A stretch of DNA of 64,000 nucleotides from Triatoma infestans (GCA_011037195.1 JAAEAF010014504.1:1-64000), one strand, 5' to 3'; positions 1-11,094 are shown, counted from the first letter of the stretch. Made by a program: numbers and translations. The notes: generated from the sequence alone by a model not told the origin.

Positions 1-80
1 TTCCGGTGAAAACTCGATATCGAAAATTTGACACGATTACAATACTTCCTCTTACTAGGGAGTAAGAGAAAGTAAAAATT
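1..80 (+). repeat. HM repeat, 3' end
   Basis: The window opens inside the last part of an HM element. It reads ccggtgaaaactcgatatcg and runs through an A-rich stretch to the terminal hairpin (cttact / agtaag with an insert) and the closing agagaaagtaa. The same end is seen at 34336, 49563 and 58727. The rest of the element lies outside the window. Confidence 0.75.
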
Positions 81-340
81 GTTTTTGTAAGTTGACCAAA
101 AAATATTTTGACCTTAGAAATGAGTGCAAAAACTTTATATGTGTCAGGGTTAGGAAGGCTGCAATGTTTATTCATTATTTTTGCAAGTGTTTACTGTTTT
201 TTCCTATTTAGGAGCGGGCTAAAGTCAGTGGTTGCGCATTGGATTGTATGGACCGGCGTGTGCGTAATTTGTGTTCGGAAGTACACCGTGTGCCTGCCTT
301 TAGATTGTTCTTGCATAGGTTGAGGACTAGTAGTGGTTAA

Positions 341-425
341 TGGGAAGTGTTGGCTGAATGTTAGAAACTTTGCACGGAGGCCCAGCAGTGCAATCGAGAA
401 GGCTCCGGGCACCAATGACATTCCA
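341..425 (+). repeat. SINE-1, 3' half fragment
   Basis: This stretch matches the 3' body of SINE-1: an agtgttg start, then ggaggcc, a cagtgca-like run and gagaaggctccgggc. It aligns by eye to the copy at 30981-31180. The tRNA-like head is absent, so it is a truncated fossil. Confidence 0.65.
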
Positions 426-1129
426 CATGTCTAACAAGCCTAATTAAAAATAAAATCCTTGTTAGTTTATTTCATGTGGTACGAGCCTTTTAAAGAGAGA
501 AATTCTTCTATTAACATTGCATTTTTCCTTAGTACTTAGTTGTAAGTAACCTCCCAACAATATATAGTATTTTGAATGTTTATGTATTCAACGGATTTTC
601 TATTTTTTCCACCAAAGTCGACGGTAGTTTCTTCAGCTTCCGTGGTTCAAGAAATGTTTGGTCAACCTATGCTAATAGTATGTGCATTATGAACATAAAT
701 CTCAGAAACAAAAAGACTTCCCGAGTAAAAAGACATAATTCCATCACGAGTTCATGAGTTCACATGATCTTCCGAGTTGACGAACTAGTATCATAACAAC
801 CACGGCCTCTCTTCACATTTTCTCTACTCCTACTTGTGTAATTCAGTTCATAATAATAAATAAGTGTATATTTAATTATAGTGCAGTAATCCTCTAGTTG
901 TAGTTTCTTAATTGTCTCCCTCCAAAAATCCTGCTACATATCTATTATGTATTCATTCAGGTAGTCAGTATGTTCTGAAAACCGATAAGTGTAAAGTACA
1001 CAAACTAAAAATTAAAAAAAAAGTAATTTCCTATTTTTCCAGGCGTGCTTTAACGTCCGACTAAAAAATTAGGTGTCTTGGACAAGGGGCGGAAAATTTA
1101 GTATTAAACGAATATAAAATTTAGCAGTT
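426..1129. other. no recognised feature
   Basis: AT-rich single-copy-looking DNA. Short ORFs here have no recognisable domain and are treated as chance. Confidence 0.5.
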
Positions 1130-1195
1130 AAACGCGGGAACTCGAACTGGCGTCCTTCAGTTACAAGTCCATGCTCATAACCACAACACTAAGGT
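1130..1195 (-). repeat. SINE-2, tRNA-like repeat
   Basis: Read on the minus strand this has a box A-like segment (gtggttatgagc) followed by a box B-like segment (cagttcgagttccc), in tRNA order and spacing. A second copy with the same flanking words (cgaatataaaatttag) lies at 18570-18645. Because the flanks are shared, I call it a dispersed tRNA-derived repeat and not a tRNA gene. The anticodon arm does not fold cleanly. Confidence 0.55.
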
Positions 1196-1199
1196 CGTC

Positions 1200-2090
1200 A
1201 AATTTCTCACTGAATCTAACTTCTTATTCTGACATTCTTTCCCAAAATGGCCAACCTCCTTTTTTTTTTTTCTCAGAGAAACTTGACGGACATGTATCCA
1301 CTGATACAACCGGCTCTAAATTCAAGAATGTGAAAAGATATCAATCAGTTTTATCTTTTTACATCAGCCATGTCTCCATTGTAGACCCAGATCCATCTAT
1401 CTGCAGGCTAGATCTATGTATTCGATACAAAGGTTTTCCTCTACATATATAAAAGAAAAACTCCATTCTTGTCCATTTCCTGGATAATAAGAGTTCCTTC
1501 AACTTGAAAAATATTAAAAAAAAAAAAAAAAATTAAAAATTAAATAGTTGAAAAATTCTTAAACCGTGACCATAACTACTAGTTGTATATGATCAAAACT
1601 TAGAGAACCGCGACCATTAATTTACATATACTAATAACCTCCTGGCTTATACCATAGTACCCACCTTCTTTATGAACGGAACAGGATATAACCTCATATA
1701 TTTGTATGGATGGTCATACACTGATGACCATCATTTTGTACGTACGTCTCTCTATACATAATATAACTGTATTGTAATATTATTATTAATATTATCAGCT
1801 ACTCTAATGTTTGTTTTAATTGCAATATTTATATTTTTATGGTGTTCATTTTGACTTTGTCTGATTGTTGTAAAGAAGAATTACAGCGGACGTGTGAGAT
1901 TTCAGTTAGTTTTCGTTAGAAATACATGTTTTATAGTCCATTATGTAATAATGTAAAAAATAAAATCTGGGGGTAATATCACTTTCTCTTACTGCTGAGA
2001 CAATAATACATGAAATGATAAATCTTCATTAAACAGCAAATTTTACTCATTTTTTGCCAAAAATAAATACCGGTGTGGAACAAATATCTA
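1200..2090. other. no recognised feature
   Basis: AT-rich DNA with poly-A/T runs (an 18-base A run near 1515) and no coding signal I can defend. Confidence 0.5.
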
Positions 2091-2094
2091 TCCC

Positions 2095-2865
2095 TGCAGT
2101 GATTATATTGTAGTCCAGAAGAGTGCACCAGTGTCCATTGTTCCAGCCTTATGCAGCATTTGAAATACCGCAAAACAAAAATCAATTTAGTCAGGAAAAA
2201 ATATTTCAAATAAAAGTGATAGGTCCTTATATCCGTGCAGTTAGTGGTCCAAATCTAAATGTAATCGATATAAAAGTTTTTGGGGAAATTGTAAAAAAAA
2301 ATCGAAAATCAATTCTGTAAAGTCCTACTTACGATTAATCGATTTTCTTCAAATTTGGAATTATATTGATTCTTCTAATTTATATTAATTAGGAGATAGA
2401 ATCGTATGTTATAAAAAAAAAAGAAGGAAAAAGGACTTTAAAAGAAAGCTTAACGTTACCGTTTTCCCCAAGACCCCCCCTCCCAAATCCATCTTTTCGA
2501 GAAAATGTTTCAAATAAAATTTAGGTATATAGATGATGTACATGTAGTTTAAAGAAATTCGTTGTAACCGTTTTCTAGAAAGATTGCGAAAAATGAAAAA
2601 AAAAAAAAAAAAACAACTTTTCCGGTGACTTCCGGTTGATGGGATGTTTACCAGAAACCACCTTCAGCGTCAAATGCGGTGATAGTACCTAAACGGAATA
2701 TCAGGTTTGGGCTTTCTGTGATTTTTTTGAGATACACACGCATATATCTGTATCTATATATAAATATATATAAACAGATCATTTGCTAAAAAGAGATTTT
2801 TCTACTTAGAGGACCTCAAACTTGTATTCCTGGTGAAAACACAATTTCAAAAATTTGACTCGATC
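2095..2865 (+). repeat. HM repeat relic
   Basis: A diverged HM copy in the forward orientation. It contains tttcaaataaaagtgat, several cgatttt/cttcaaattt words, an acttccggttgatgg module start, a dinucleotide-rich stretch and the terminal ggtgaaaac block. Its 3' terminal hairpin leads straight into the 29-bp minisatellite that follows. Confidence 0.65.
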
Positions 2866-3569
2866 ACAATACTTCCTCCTACTAAGGAGTAAGAGACAAT
2901 ACTTCCTGCTACTAGGAGTAAGAAACAATACTTCCTGCTACTAGGAGTAAGAGACAATACTTACTGCTACTAGGAGTAAGAGACGATACTTCCTACTACT
3001 AGGAGTAAGAGACAATACTTCCTGCTACTAGGAGGTAGAGTGGACAATACTTCATGCTACTAGAGTAAGAGACTAATACTTCTGCTACTAAGAGTGAAGA
3101 GACAATCATTCCTGCTACTAGGGAGTAAGAAAACAATACTACTGAGACTAGAGTAAGAGCCAAGTATTCCGTCCTAGGAGTAGAGGAAATCTTATGCACT
3201 GCGAAGTAGGACGATATTCTATCCTAGGAGTAAGAGACAATACTTCTGTATAGGAGTAAGAAACAATACTTCCGGCTACATAGGAGTATGAGACACTACT
3301 TCCTGCGACTAAGAGTAAGAGACATCCTTCCTGATACTAGGAGTAAGAAAACCAATACTTTTCCTGTACTAGGGGTCAGAGACAATACTTCCTCCTACTA
3401 AGGAGTAAGAGACAATACTTCCTGCTACTAGGAGTAAGAGACAAGACTTCCTGCTACTAGGAGTAAGAGACAATACTTCCTGCTACTAGGAGTAAGAGAC
3501 AATACTTCCTGCTACTAGGAGTAAGAAACAATACTTCCTGCTACTAGGAGTAAGAAACCTGCTACTAGG
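2866..3569. repeat. 29-bp minisatellite made of HM terminal hairpins
   Basis: About 24 tandem units of roughly 29 bp, each built from caatacttcctgctactag plus gagtaagaga. Every unit holds the cttcct...actaggagtaag inverted repeat that forms the 3' terminal hairpin of HM elements. The first unit is contiguous with an HM 3' end. Outer units are nearly identical, while those at about 3030-3370 carry many small indels. The apparent ORF on the minus strand through the array is a by-product of the repeat. Confidence 0.9.
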
Positions 3570-4150
3570 AATGCCGCCTTCATTCAGTTTAACTGAACAA
3601 GAGCACATGTTGGGGCGACTGGGAATGAAAGAGCTGATTTGCCAGCTAAGTATGCCGCTGCTAATTAGGAACTGGAAGAAAGATTAAGAAGTATCCTATT
3701 AGTCATATCTTTAAAGTTTGTGAAGAACATGGCAATCAAGAGTTGGGATCGATTGTGTAAAGCATCTCCAAAAGTCGCACTAATCTGGCAGTTATTTCCA
3801 TCTATAGCAGATAGGCTATAGTTGAAATGTGGGAAGCGCAGCCATAACAAACTCACCCAACTATTAGAGACCGGCCATGGAAAAGTAAGACCATACATAA
3901 AAAAAGCTTAGATCATTTGAATTCGGCTGACTTCTTTTGTGATATATCGATGAATCAGGAGCATATCGTTGACCATCTGCTCTTTTGCTGCTCAATTCTC
4001 GAATCCATCAGAGCACCGTTAATCCGCCAAGTTAATCCGTTCACTTAATCCTCCCTTGGCCACCTTTGTGACAAAACTACTTTTTTAAAACCGGAGACCA
4101 TTAAGGAATTTGGTACTTTTATCAATAGCATTCATTTTGAAGTTTCATAA
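3570..4150 (+). pseudogene. LINE-D 3' end: RNase H / zinc-knuckle tail
   Basis: Conceptual translation gives AHVGATGNERAD...AKYAA, the end of a LINE-encoded RNase H domain (canonical xAHVGxxGNExAD). Next comes a leucine-rich TQLLETGHGKVRPYIKKA stretch, then a broken C-H-C zinc knuckle ending HIVDHLLFC. The frame is interrupted by stops (the W before TRAH is now TGA, and there is a stop after NPFT) and by a frameshift, but it stays recognisable to about 4150. The endonuclease and RT domains are missing. It starts immediately after the minisatellite. Confidence 0.75.
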
Positions 4151-5400
4151 TGTATTTTATTATGAAAATTGACAAATTTCATAGATACCAAAACCCATTG
4201 AAGCAGATTGTTTCCTCAAAATTCTTTTTATTTAATAATTTTACTTTCATCCTTTCGCAAAACAGTTTTTTTGTTGTTGTTGTTTAACCTTTTATTGAAA
4301 ATTTCACTTCACACAACAACAATAATGTTTATTATTCATTATTAATTACACATTTTTTTTTTTTTTTTTTAATAATCTTAAATCGTGTTTACAAAATACA
4401 ATTCTATGTAACTTACATCATTAAAAGAAAGAAGTTGCAAATGAATAGTTTAGTAATAAAAGTAATAATACTGATCCTATAGTTGCGTAATCATCATTTT
4501 TATACTTGGTAACTAAACATTTCAATTTAATAAATACTAAGATACCTTAAAGAGCTTTCGTAGTTTCTTAATTTTTTTTTTTATCTTATAAACCATAAAT
4601 GGTAGGTAATATTTTGTTATATAAGTTTATTTTAGTATATATGTTAAATATGTTTTTATTTCGTATTAGTTAGTAGATGGGGGATATAATCGTATAAATG
4701 GGGGTGTGTGTTTATAGAAAAATGTTTAAAGAATAGTAACTATTAATTTGGGCTATTAACGTGGAATATCTTTTTTGGGCTGTAGCCATAATAAAGTAGT
4801 ATTATGACAAACATGTCCAAGACTAGCCGATGAAGGGATTAGTAGCGTTTATTACCTCTTGCATTGAACTTTAAGATGAACCAATTCGAAATTTTCTTCA
4901 CATGCCTTTAAACTTCGTGATGCTTAAGTGCCTCTCCTTTTTTTTTAAAAAACATCTTCCCAGAAAATTTGATTTTTAATACTTTTGGGGAATCTGCGAT
5001 CTTAAATTTCAAATATTATTTATTCAATATTTCTGACGCTCTCTTTTGGAATCATTCTGTTAACTGTCTAAGATACTTGTCCCCCCACTTCTAGTGAGGG
5101 AAATTTGTCATTTTATATAATTGTTTTAACAGTAGTAAGAGAAAATCGTGTGAAATTTAAATATCTGGAAAGTGGTGGATAGTAGCTAAATTTTGGCTTT
5201 CTCTTACCCCCTTCCGAAATGGGTCACCTACTATTGAGACGCGAAATCTTTAAAAAAAAAAGATATTTTAAATTTTAATATGGATGGTCATTAGGTCCTT
5301 ATTTGAAACCAGTTTTAGAGAATTTTGAAAACATCATTTTTGGTAAACATAGAAGCAATTCCTCCACGCTTAATTTTATATTTTATATAAAAAAAAAAAA
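4151..5400. other. no recognised feature (AT-rich)
   Basis: Long poly-T and poly-A tracts and low-complexity DNA. A weak HM-like phrase (agtaagagaaaatcgtgtg near 5135) suggests decayed repeats, but boundaries cannot be set. Confidence 0.5.
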
Positions 5401-5403
5401 AAA

Positions 5404-5443
5404 AATCTGGCGTGAAACACACACACAACTTTCTGTTACTGCA
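5404..5443 (+). repeat. HM 5' end, cut off by an HHR-1 element
   Basis: The sequence ctggcgtgaaacacacacac then aactttctgttactgc is an HM 5' terminus (consensus tctggtgtgaaacactcaca). It stops abruptly at 5443 where the HHR-1 repeat begins, so the HHR-1 unit probably inserted into or recombined with an HM copy. Confidence 0.6.
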
Positions 5444-5950
5444 TCAGAGATATTTTCCATGATAACCTGCTTTTTTTTTTGTGATCATCGACCGGTTTCT
5501 GGCGTTCGTCTATCAAAAAGGATGTTTTGTCAAAACAGTGTGATAACATAGACTTTGCATAGAGCAAATTTAGTTGATACACTGGTTTTAAAAGTGTATT
5601 GTTAAGATTAAGTGGGAAAGCACATGTTGTTTATTGAAATATCCAATAATTGGAGATGTGTAACTTAAAGTACGGTTTTGAAGGAGATTTACTTTGATAA
5701 TTAATTAATTATCCATACTATCTTACTATTTTTATTTATAACAGAGCGAAAGAGCATTGTATCAGCCGAGGGCTACTGTGGAATAGATACTGACAAGAAA
5801 TGATAAAATACGAGCTGAATGATCCGTAAGATAGTATAGATAAATAAATATGTTGTTGAACAATTAATCTATATAAACATGTTATTTGATAAACACGTAT
5901 TATACATTCCACATTTTACTTTTCATAATTCACATACACCATTCACGTAT
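5444..5950 (-). repeat. HHR-1 element, left arm of a wide inverted pair
   Basis: On the minus strand this unit ends with a degraded hammerhead-like core (GAAACCGGTCGATG kept, CTGATGA box lost). Moving inward follows a segment homologous to 7491-7990, with shared words gagcaaat, ttgatacactgg, gaaggaga, ataacagagcgaa and aagaaatgata. Divergence is perhaps 20-30% by eye, so this is an old pair in opposite orientation. No ORF is visible. Confidence 0.6.
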
Positions 5951-6039
5951 TATAAACTTAGATATGGGTTCTTTATAGGCTTAAATATAACAAGTCTAAA
6001 CGAGCTTAATTACAGACTTTTATAAATATCTTACTGTAA

Positions 6040-6560
6040 ATTGCAGTTTACAAAATTATAATTGATAAATTAGTAGAAGTTTTTATACCAAATTTAATAG
6101 AATTCGTCGGTGTTTATATAGTGAAAATCGCAAAAACTGAAAAAAACTGTTCAGTAAAAGCGCACTTCCGGTTTACTAATTTTCTTGAAACTTGGAATTT
6201 TGGTAAACTACTTATTTATAATTAATTTTGTTTAATTGGTAGAATTGTATAATCAACTGTGATAGCACTTTATAGGAAAACATAATAGTACCTCTCGCCC
6301 CGAAAGCCCCCTTATATGAGTTTACCTCGAAGAAATGTTTCAAATAAAAGTTGTAGCGCTTTATATTATGTGTAGTTCACATTGTTAGTTTAAAAAAAAA
6401 AAAAAAAAAAATTGTTGGAGCCGTTTTAGATAAAATAGAAAATAATAATAAACGGAAAAATATTTTCCGATAAAAACGCATTTCCGGTTATCCGATTTTC
6501 TTCAAACTCGGAATTTCAACAACACAGTTGGTAGGGTGGCAGTTGCAGTGAATTGAGTGT
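6040..6560 (+). repeat. HM repeat, truncated
   Basis: Contains two HM modules in forward orientation: caaaattataattgataaat, the cgcacttccggttt module start, then tttcaaataaaagttgtagc and cgcatttccggttatccga. It lacks a clear 3' hairpin. Confidence 0.7.
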
Positions 6561-7490
6561 TGACAAGTTTGAAAACACTTTTTTTTTTGGCATATGAAAG
6601 TTGAAATGATTTAATTTCTTTAAGAATAAACCATAGAATTTGTATTAAATTAATGACGAAATTATATTAAATAATTTGAAAATAATTTAATACAAAAAAC
6701 GGTATTTGTAAACAGTTTAACTGAACAAATTCCATATTGACCTGTTTTTATAAGTTCGAATGTTATTGTTGTAGGAATAGTAGTAAACTAGATCACTTAT
6801 CTATATATATATATATATAGGTATACCAAGTTCTCTATAACCAATAGTATTCCATTTATTGGATAGTCGTTTCTAGCCCCGTACCTAAATACATTGGCAA
6901 CACTGCCAGAACTTTGCCACCGGATAAAACGGTATCTTACCTCTCTAACGTCCTCGTACGCTTGTTGTCAAATGAATTAACAAGCTCCATGTGTAACTAG
7001 GTTATAACTGTTATTCACGGAGGGAGGGGAAAGATAGTAAAAACTTATATATATATAAAGTGTAAAAAATTCGAGTGAAATATATATGTTGTTCATCACA
7101 TAACTGAGATATCTTGATATCGATAAACAATAAATTCCTGACACGTATGTCTCTCTCTAACCGTAGTATTGAAAATTCCAGTTAGTGTGAGAATAGTTTT
7201 CCTATTCTCGGATATTTCTTCTTTTCTTTTCATGGTATAGACTTTACGCCAAAATGACACCGGAACTATTTAAAATTAATTAACTTGCGAAACACTGTTA
7301 AAAAATGAAAGAAAACCATCACTTTCAGTTGGAAGTTACAATTAATGAGTTTGCTTCAAAGATCGAAGTTTTATAACGAAAATAGTTATAAAGTCAAGCT
7401 GCGACCTAACTCTTAGGAGGTTGCAGTTCTTTTGAGCGTCAATGTTTACATGCAGAATGTAGCGTCTATAATAGAATGTATAAGAACGAT
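6561..7490. other. spacer between HHR-1 arms; no gene
   Basis: Holds a short (TA)n tract near 6802-6822 and another near 7045. A moderately GC-rich patch near 6870-6970 shows no protein or repeat I recognise. Confidence 0.45.
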
Positions 7491-8150
7491 GAGTAAACGT
7501 CGAGTAAAACGATGAGTAAAAAAGAACCCATATTTTAGTATGTGAATGTGTGTGAAAGGTGGAATGTGGAATGGAATGCATAATTATAAAATAAACTTGC
7601 TTATATAGATTACTTGCTCAACATAGTTAAGTATCTATATCATCTTACGTTCATTCAGCTTGAATTCTATCATTTCTTATCAGCAACTATTCCATAATGG
7701 CCCACGGCGGACACTTTCATGTTATTTCGCTCTGTTATAAATTAATAAATAGAAATAATAAGATGATATGGGTAAATAATTATCAAAGTAAAATTCTCCT
7801 TCAAAAAACATAGTTTAAGTTATACATCCCCACTCATTGATGTTTTCATTTAAAAAAAGGGAACAACGTCACTAAAGGGCCAAACATGTGTTTTCCCATT
7901 CAGGTAGCAACACCCCTCTTAACCTAGTTCCGTCATAACAAAGACTTTTAAAATCCAGTGTATCAACTGTATTTGCTCTGTGCAAGTCTATGTTGTTACA
8001 CTGTATAACAAAAACATCCTGATGATGGGCGAACGCCCGAAACCGGTCGATGTCCACAAAAAGAAGCACAGGCTGTCACGGAAAATGTCTCTGATGCTTT
8101 CCAGCTCTGCGGAACCAACCACCCACAGCAACGATGAGTTTATCTGTGGT
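7491..8150 (+). repeat. HHR-1 element, right arm
   Basis: Forward-oriented unit, inversely repeated relative to 5444-5950. It includes gctctgtgcaagtct, a T/A-rich linker, the complete hammerhead-like core (separate entry), then ccacaaaaagaagcacaggc and ctgatgctttccagctctgc. The core plus the latter segment recurs at 10396, 10677, 26840, 47158 and 51890. Apparent ORFs across it are chance. Confidence 0.7.
8015..8052 (+). ncRNA. hammerhead-ribozyme-like motif (best copy)
   Basis: Read in order: CATC (8015-8018, stem I strand 1), CTGATGA (8019-8025, catalytic box), an extra T, GGGC-GAAC-GCCC (8027-8038, stem II with tetraloop), GAAA (8039-8042), CCGG (8043-8046, self-complementary minimal stem III), TC (8047-8048, completing a GUC cleavage triplet), and GATG (8049-8052, pairing perfectly with CATC). 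This is the order of a type I hammerhead. The extra base between the box and stem II, and a stem III that needs a dimer or a strained loop, are departures from canonical ribozymes. Self-cleavage is inferred, not shown. Confidence 0.6.
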
Positions 8151-8395
8151 TACACTAAATCCCCCCCCCCCCCCCCAAATGACCCTTTTCAAAAAATCAT
8201 TTTTTTTATTACCTCTCTTGGGATTTTGTAATAATGTTCAGAATATGGCCAGCCCATTGTGATTTATCCCATTGTAAGCTGCCAACTATTGGATTTCTCG
8301 CTGATACCATTCCTTGGGGTTTGGAATCAATAAAACTTCTGCACTGTGGTTTCAACTTCGAAGAAGTTATTACATTTTTTCCCGCAAAAAAGGTC
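8151..8395. other. poly-C tract and unassigned DNA
   Basis: A poly-C run near 8161-8176 follows the HHR-1 unit. The remaining sequence has unremarkable composition and no recognised domain on either strand. Confidence 0.4.
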
Positions 8396-8723
8396 TGTTA
8401 TAATGGATGTTTTAGGTGGAGAGAATTTAGGTCTGGTTGATGATATAGGAAGAAGACTTGGTTAACACTGGTTAACTAATATATAAATAAATAGACACAG
8501 ACTGCTTAGACTTTACAATAGAGGAATGTTTAAGGTAGAGTGGTATGAAAATGACACGTGGTGATAGGATGTACTGAACTGATTTCAACTGTGTTTTTAA
8601 CTGTGTCTCATGGACTATCCGTCGCTATATTTATACAGCTTCTCCCACTCTGCCTCTCCAGTCCGAGAGAGTGGTTGAGCTTCTCTTGCTCTCTGTGGTT
8701 TCTGAGCTTCTCTTGCTGTTACA
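8396..8723 (-). repeat. LTR-like unit (solo, inverted relative to 37.0 kb copies)
   Basis: On the minus strand it starts TGTAACAGCAAGAGAAGCTC. It carries ccactctctcgg, a TATA box (TATAAATA at 8628-8635), catgtac-like and gttaaccagtgttaacc words, and ends at a TATAACA. It matches the tandem copies at 37038-37664 along its length. A TG...CA boundary with an internal TATA box suggests an LTR, but no target duplication or internal region is seen here. Confidence 0.55.
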
Positions 8724-10244
8724 CTGTCATTGGGGTCGGAAATAATGGTAGTCGGATAGAGCTAAAACTGAACTATTTGGGTGGAATATAAAACAGATGC
8801 AATGACATCAAGTTCTTCATGTTTTTTTTCTTTAGCCTGACGGTAAGTGTGTGTATGGCCGCCGAACATTATCTTGCCAATGAACAAAACTTGTTTACGA
8901 TTGAACCAAAGGTCGGGAATTCATGGAAAATCAATAGGAAAAAACGAATTCGTAATGAATTACTTTTTCACAGTCTTCCCAAAAAACAAAACGTACTATA
9001 TCGACTTTTTCTCTAATTGCCCACTTTCACTAATCGGAAATATAGTTTGAAACGCGATCCCAACCAATCGTTGACCACTCCAGTTTTAAGGATTTCGCCA
9101 GTAAATCCAACTTCTCCAAACATGTCAGTAATTCTTTTGTAGAGAAGCGTATGTCAGATGGATTTTTTTTTATAATCATTTCTCTAAGTTAGGATAAATA
9201 TGTAAAAATTTAGTTTAAGTTTAGTTCTTTTTATACATAATTGTATTCACTAAACAGATGTAAGTGAAAGTTGTGTGAGTGTTTCACACCATATTTTTTT
9301 TATTAATCACAAATGCTGGATCATAATACAGTCTGCATTATATTATAGTCATAAAAAAAGAAAAGAAAATTATCCTGAATAATAATAATAGCAGTAATAA
9401 TATATATGGAGAACTCTTGATGTGGCGTCACTGATGATTCTAATGATATCAGCGTTCACCAAAATTACTGAGTCCATTTTATTAAAGATCTGGGGCAAAA
9501 AAAAAAAAAAAGAAGAAGGAAAATTGAATGAAAGAAATGTGCATAACGGGCACGAACTGGAGAATCACATCTCAATATGGTGGTGACTGTAGATACTAGC
9601 CTATAATCAACAAGTGATTGTTTAGAAACTGGTAAAAAAATTAAAAAAAAAAAAAAAATCTGTGAAAGTAAGAGTTTAATATTTTTAATGTTCGCTGAAC
9701 TTTTCTGCTAAACTGTTTTAGTTAAATGGTTTTTTCCACATGAAATATAACATCTAATTTAAATTGATATTAGATTTAATGTAGAGAATAATTAATGAAG
9801 AGACTTATGTAATGAAGAACAAAAACTGTAATAATGTATTTAATGACTTCTTTAAAAAAATAAAAAATAAGAAAAGTAAATAAAAGTAACAGCAATAATT
9901 TACATTAAAAAAACAAAAAAAAACAAATACTACTTCATTGCATATTATTACAATTAGAACTATATTAGACAACATTAATTAACTTCAACAGTAAAAAAAA
10001 TCGTTTATAAAGAATGGCAAAAAATGGACTCTTAACAGTTTTATATTCTTAACTTTAAATTTTTTTGGCTTTTTTGCTGGCAGTCTTTTTAGAGTCTTCT
10101 TTATAATTATTTAGCTTTGTTTTTGCCTTCAGCTAATGCCCCTTTCGCCGCTGTATAGCAAAATGGCTTACCTTTCGATTTTGACCGAAAGTTTCTGCTA
10201 AAAAGAAAAAAAGAAAATGGTCCTCTAGTAAATCTAAAAATAGC
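8724..10244. other. no gene; HM 5'-end relic inside
   Basis: AT-rich DNA. A minus-strand HM 5' hairpin (gttgtgtgagtgtttcacac) lies at about 9270-9295. Poly-A and small tandem (aat) tracts occur near 9380 and 9500. Confidence 0.5.
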
Positions 10245-10395
10245 CCGCAAAGGGGTATCTGTTGCATGCAGTTACTAGGGGAGTAGCGACTCTATGGGTT
10301 ACCACATTTCAGTACTCCATATACTTCACCAGAACAGTATACAATACACTTAAACTACATACAATCTGCTTTTTACAGACAAGGACAAAGGCAAT
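10245..10395 (+). repeat. RptB, first part
   Basis: Starts with ggggtatctgttgcatgcag, then the ggggagtagcgac block, cagtactccatatacttcac and an acacttaaactacatac segment. The same order is seen at 11205-11272 plus 12194-12320 and at 46770-46971. Not coding. Its class is unknown. It is interrupted at about 10396 by an HHR-1 unit. Confidence 0.6.
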
Positions 10396-10493
10396 AGTTG
10401 TTGTGGTGGTTGGTTCCGCAGAGCTGGAAAGTATCAGAGACATTTTCCATGGTAGCCTGCTTCATTTTGTGGGTATCGACCGGTTTCGGGTCG
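10396..10493 (-). repeat. HHR-1 unit, 5'-truncated
   Basis: Minus-strand copy with the ggttggttccgcagagct tail segment and GAAACCGGTCGAT. It breaks off within stem II, so the CUGANGA box is absent. Confidence 0.6.
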
Positions 10494-10501
10494 ATGAGTC
10501 T

Positions 10502-10676
10502 ACAATGGGCATTGTAGACTTAATAGGCAATGCATAGTATGGGTCTGACAATTGATAGCATGTGTAGGCTTTTTTCAGGAAGAAAAGGAAGTAGCTTTGC
10601 ATTTACTGTATCTGTTGCAAGCAGTTATTTGGGGAGAAGCGACTTCACAGGGTTACCACAACTCACAGGCTTACCA
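10502..10676 (+). repeat. RptC followed by an RptB start
   Basis: The words caatgggcattgtagactta, ggcaatgcatagtatgggtc and ctgtatctgttgc repeat at 11095-11272 with few changes, about 595 bp away. The 3' part runs into the gggg-agaagcgac block shared with RptB. Confidence 0.6.
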
Positions 10677-10790
10677 CTGTCTGATAAACGCATCCTGAAG
10701 ATGGGCGAACGCCTGAAAACGGTCGATGACCACAAAAAGAAACACAGGCTGTCACGGAAAATGTCTCTGATACAAATACCAAGATCTCCT
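10677..10790 (+). repeat. HHR-1 unit with near-complete hammerhead-like core
   Basis: The core at 10691-10728 reads CATC, CTGAAGA, T, GGGC-GAAC-GCCT, GAAA, ACGG, TC, GATG. Stem I and both catalytic boxes are kept. Stem II has one G-U pair and stem III is weakened (ACGG for CCGG). The downstream segment ccacaaaaagaaacacagg matches the 8053 copy. Confidence 0.6.
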
Positions 10791-11094
10791 AATGTTTTGA
10801 CGTTGTCTTTTGGATTACATTGTAAACACATTGAATTTCTTTTGCCATCTGTACCAATCAATATGACCCACACTGCTTCTATAATTATGTAAGAATAACT
10901 GAACACGAATAGGAACCTGAACATATTTGTGGCATCGCAAAGCCATCAAAGCATGGGTGCACAATACCTATAATGGTGGGTGAAAACCCCAAGTCAGAGG
11001 CATACGAAAAAGTTCATTAAAAGCTATGAACTCGGGTTTACTGCAGAAGTATTTCAACAAGTCCGTGCAGCCTACATACGGATGACTACAGACC
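10791..11094. other. unassigned
   Basis: Somewhat more GC-rich than its surroundings, without recognised protein similarity on either strand. Confidence 0.4.

Noticed and set aside
2999..3199. 66-codon Val/Ser/Leu-repeat ORF
   Set aside because: It is the minus-strand reading of the 29-bp minisatellite.
2866..3569. CRISPR-like array
   Set aside because: Units are directly contiguous with no unique spacers. This is a tandem minisatellite in a eukaryotic context.
7041..7061. (TA)n tracts, also at 6802-6822 and 37939-37960, as regulatory signals
   Set aside because: Simple repeats common in AT-rich DNA, with no linked gene.
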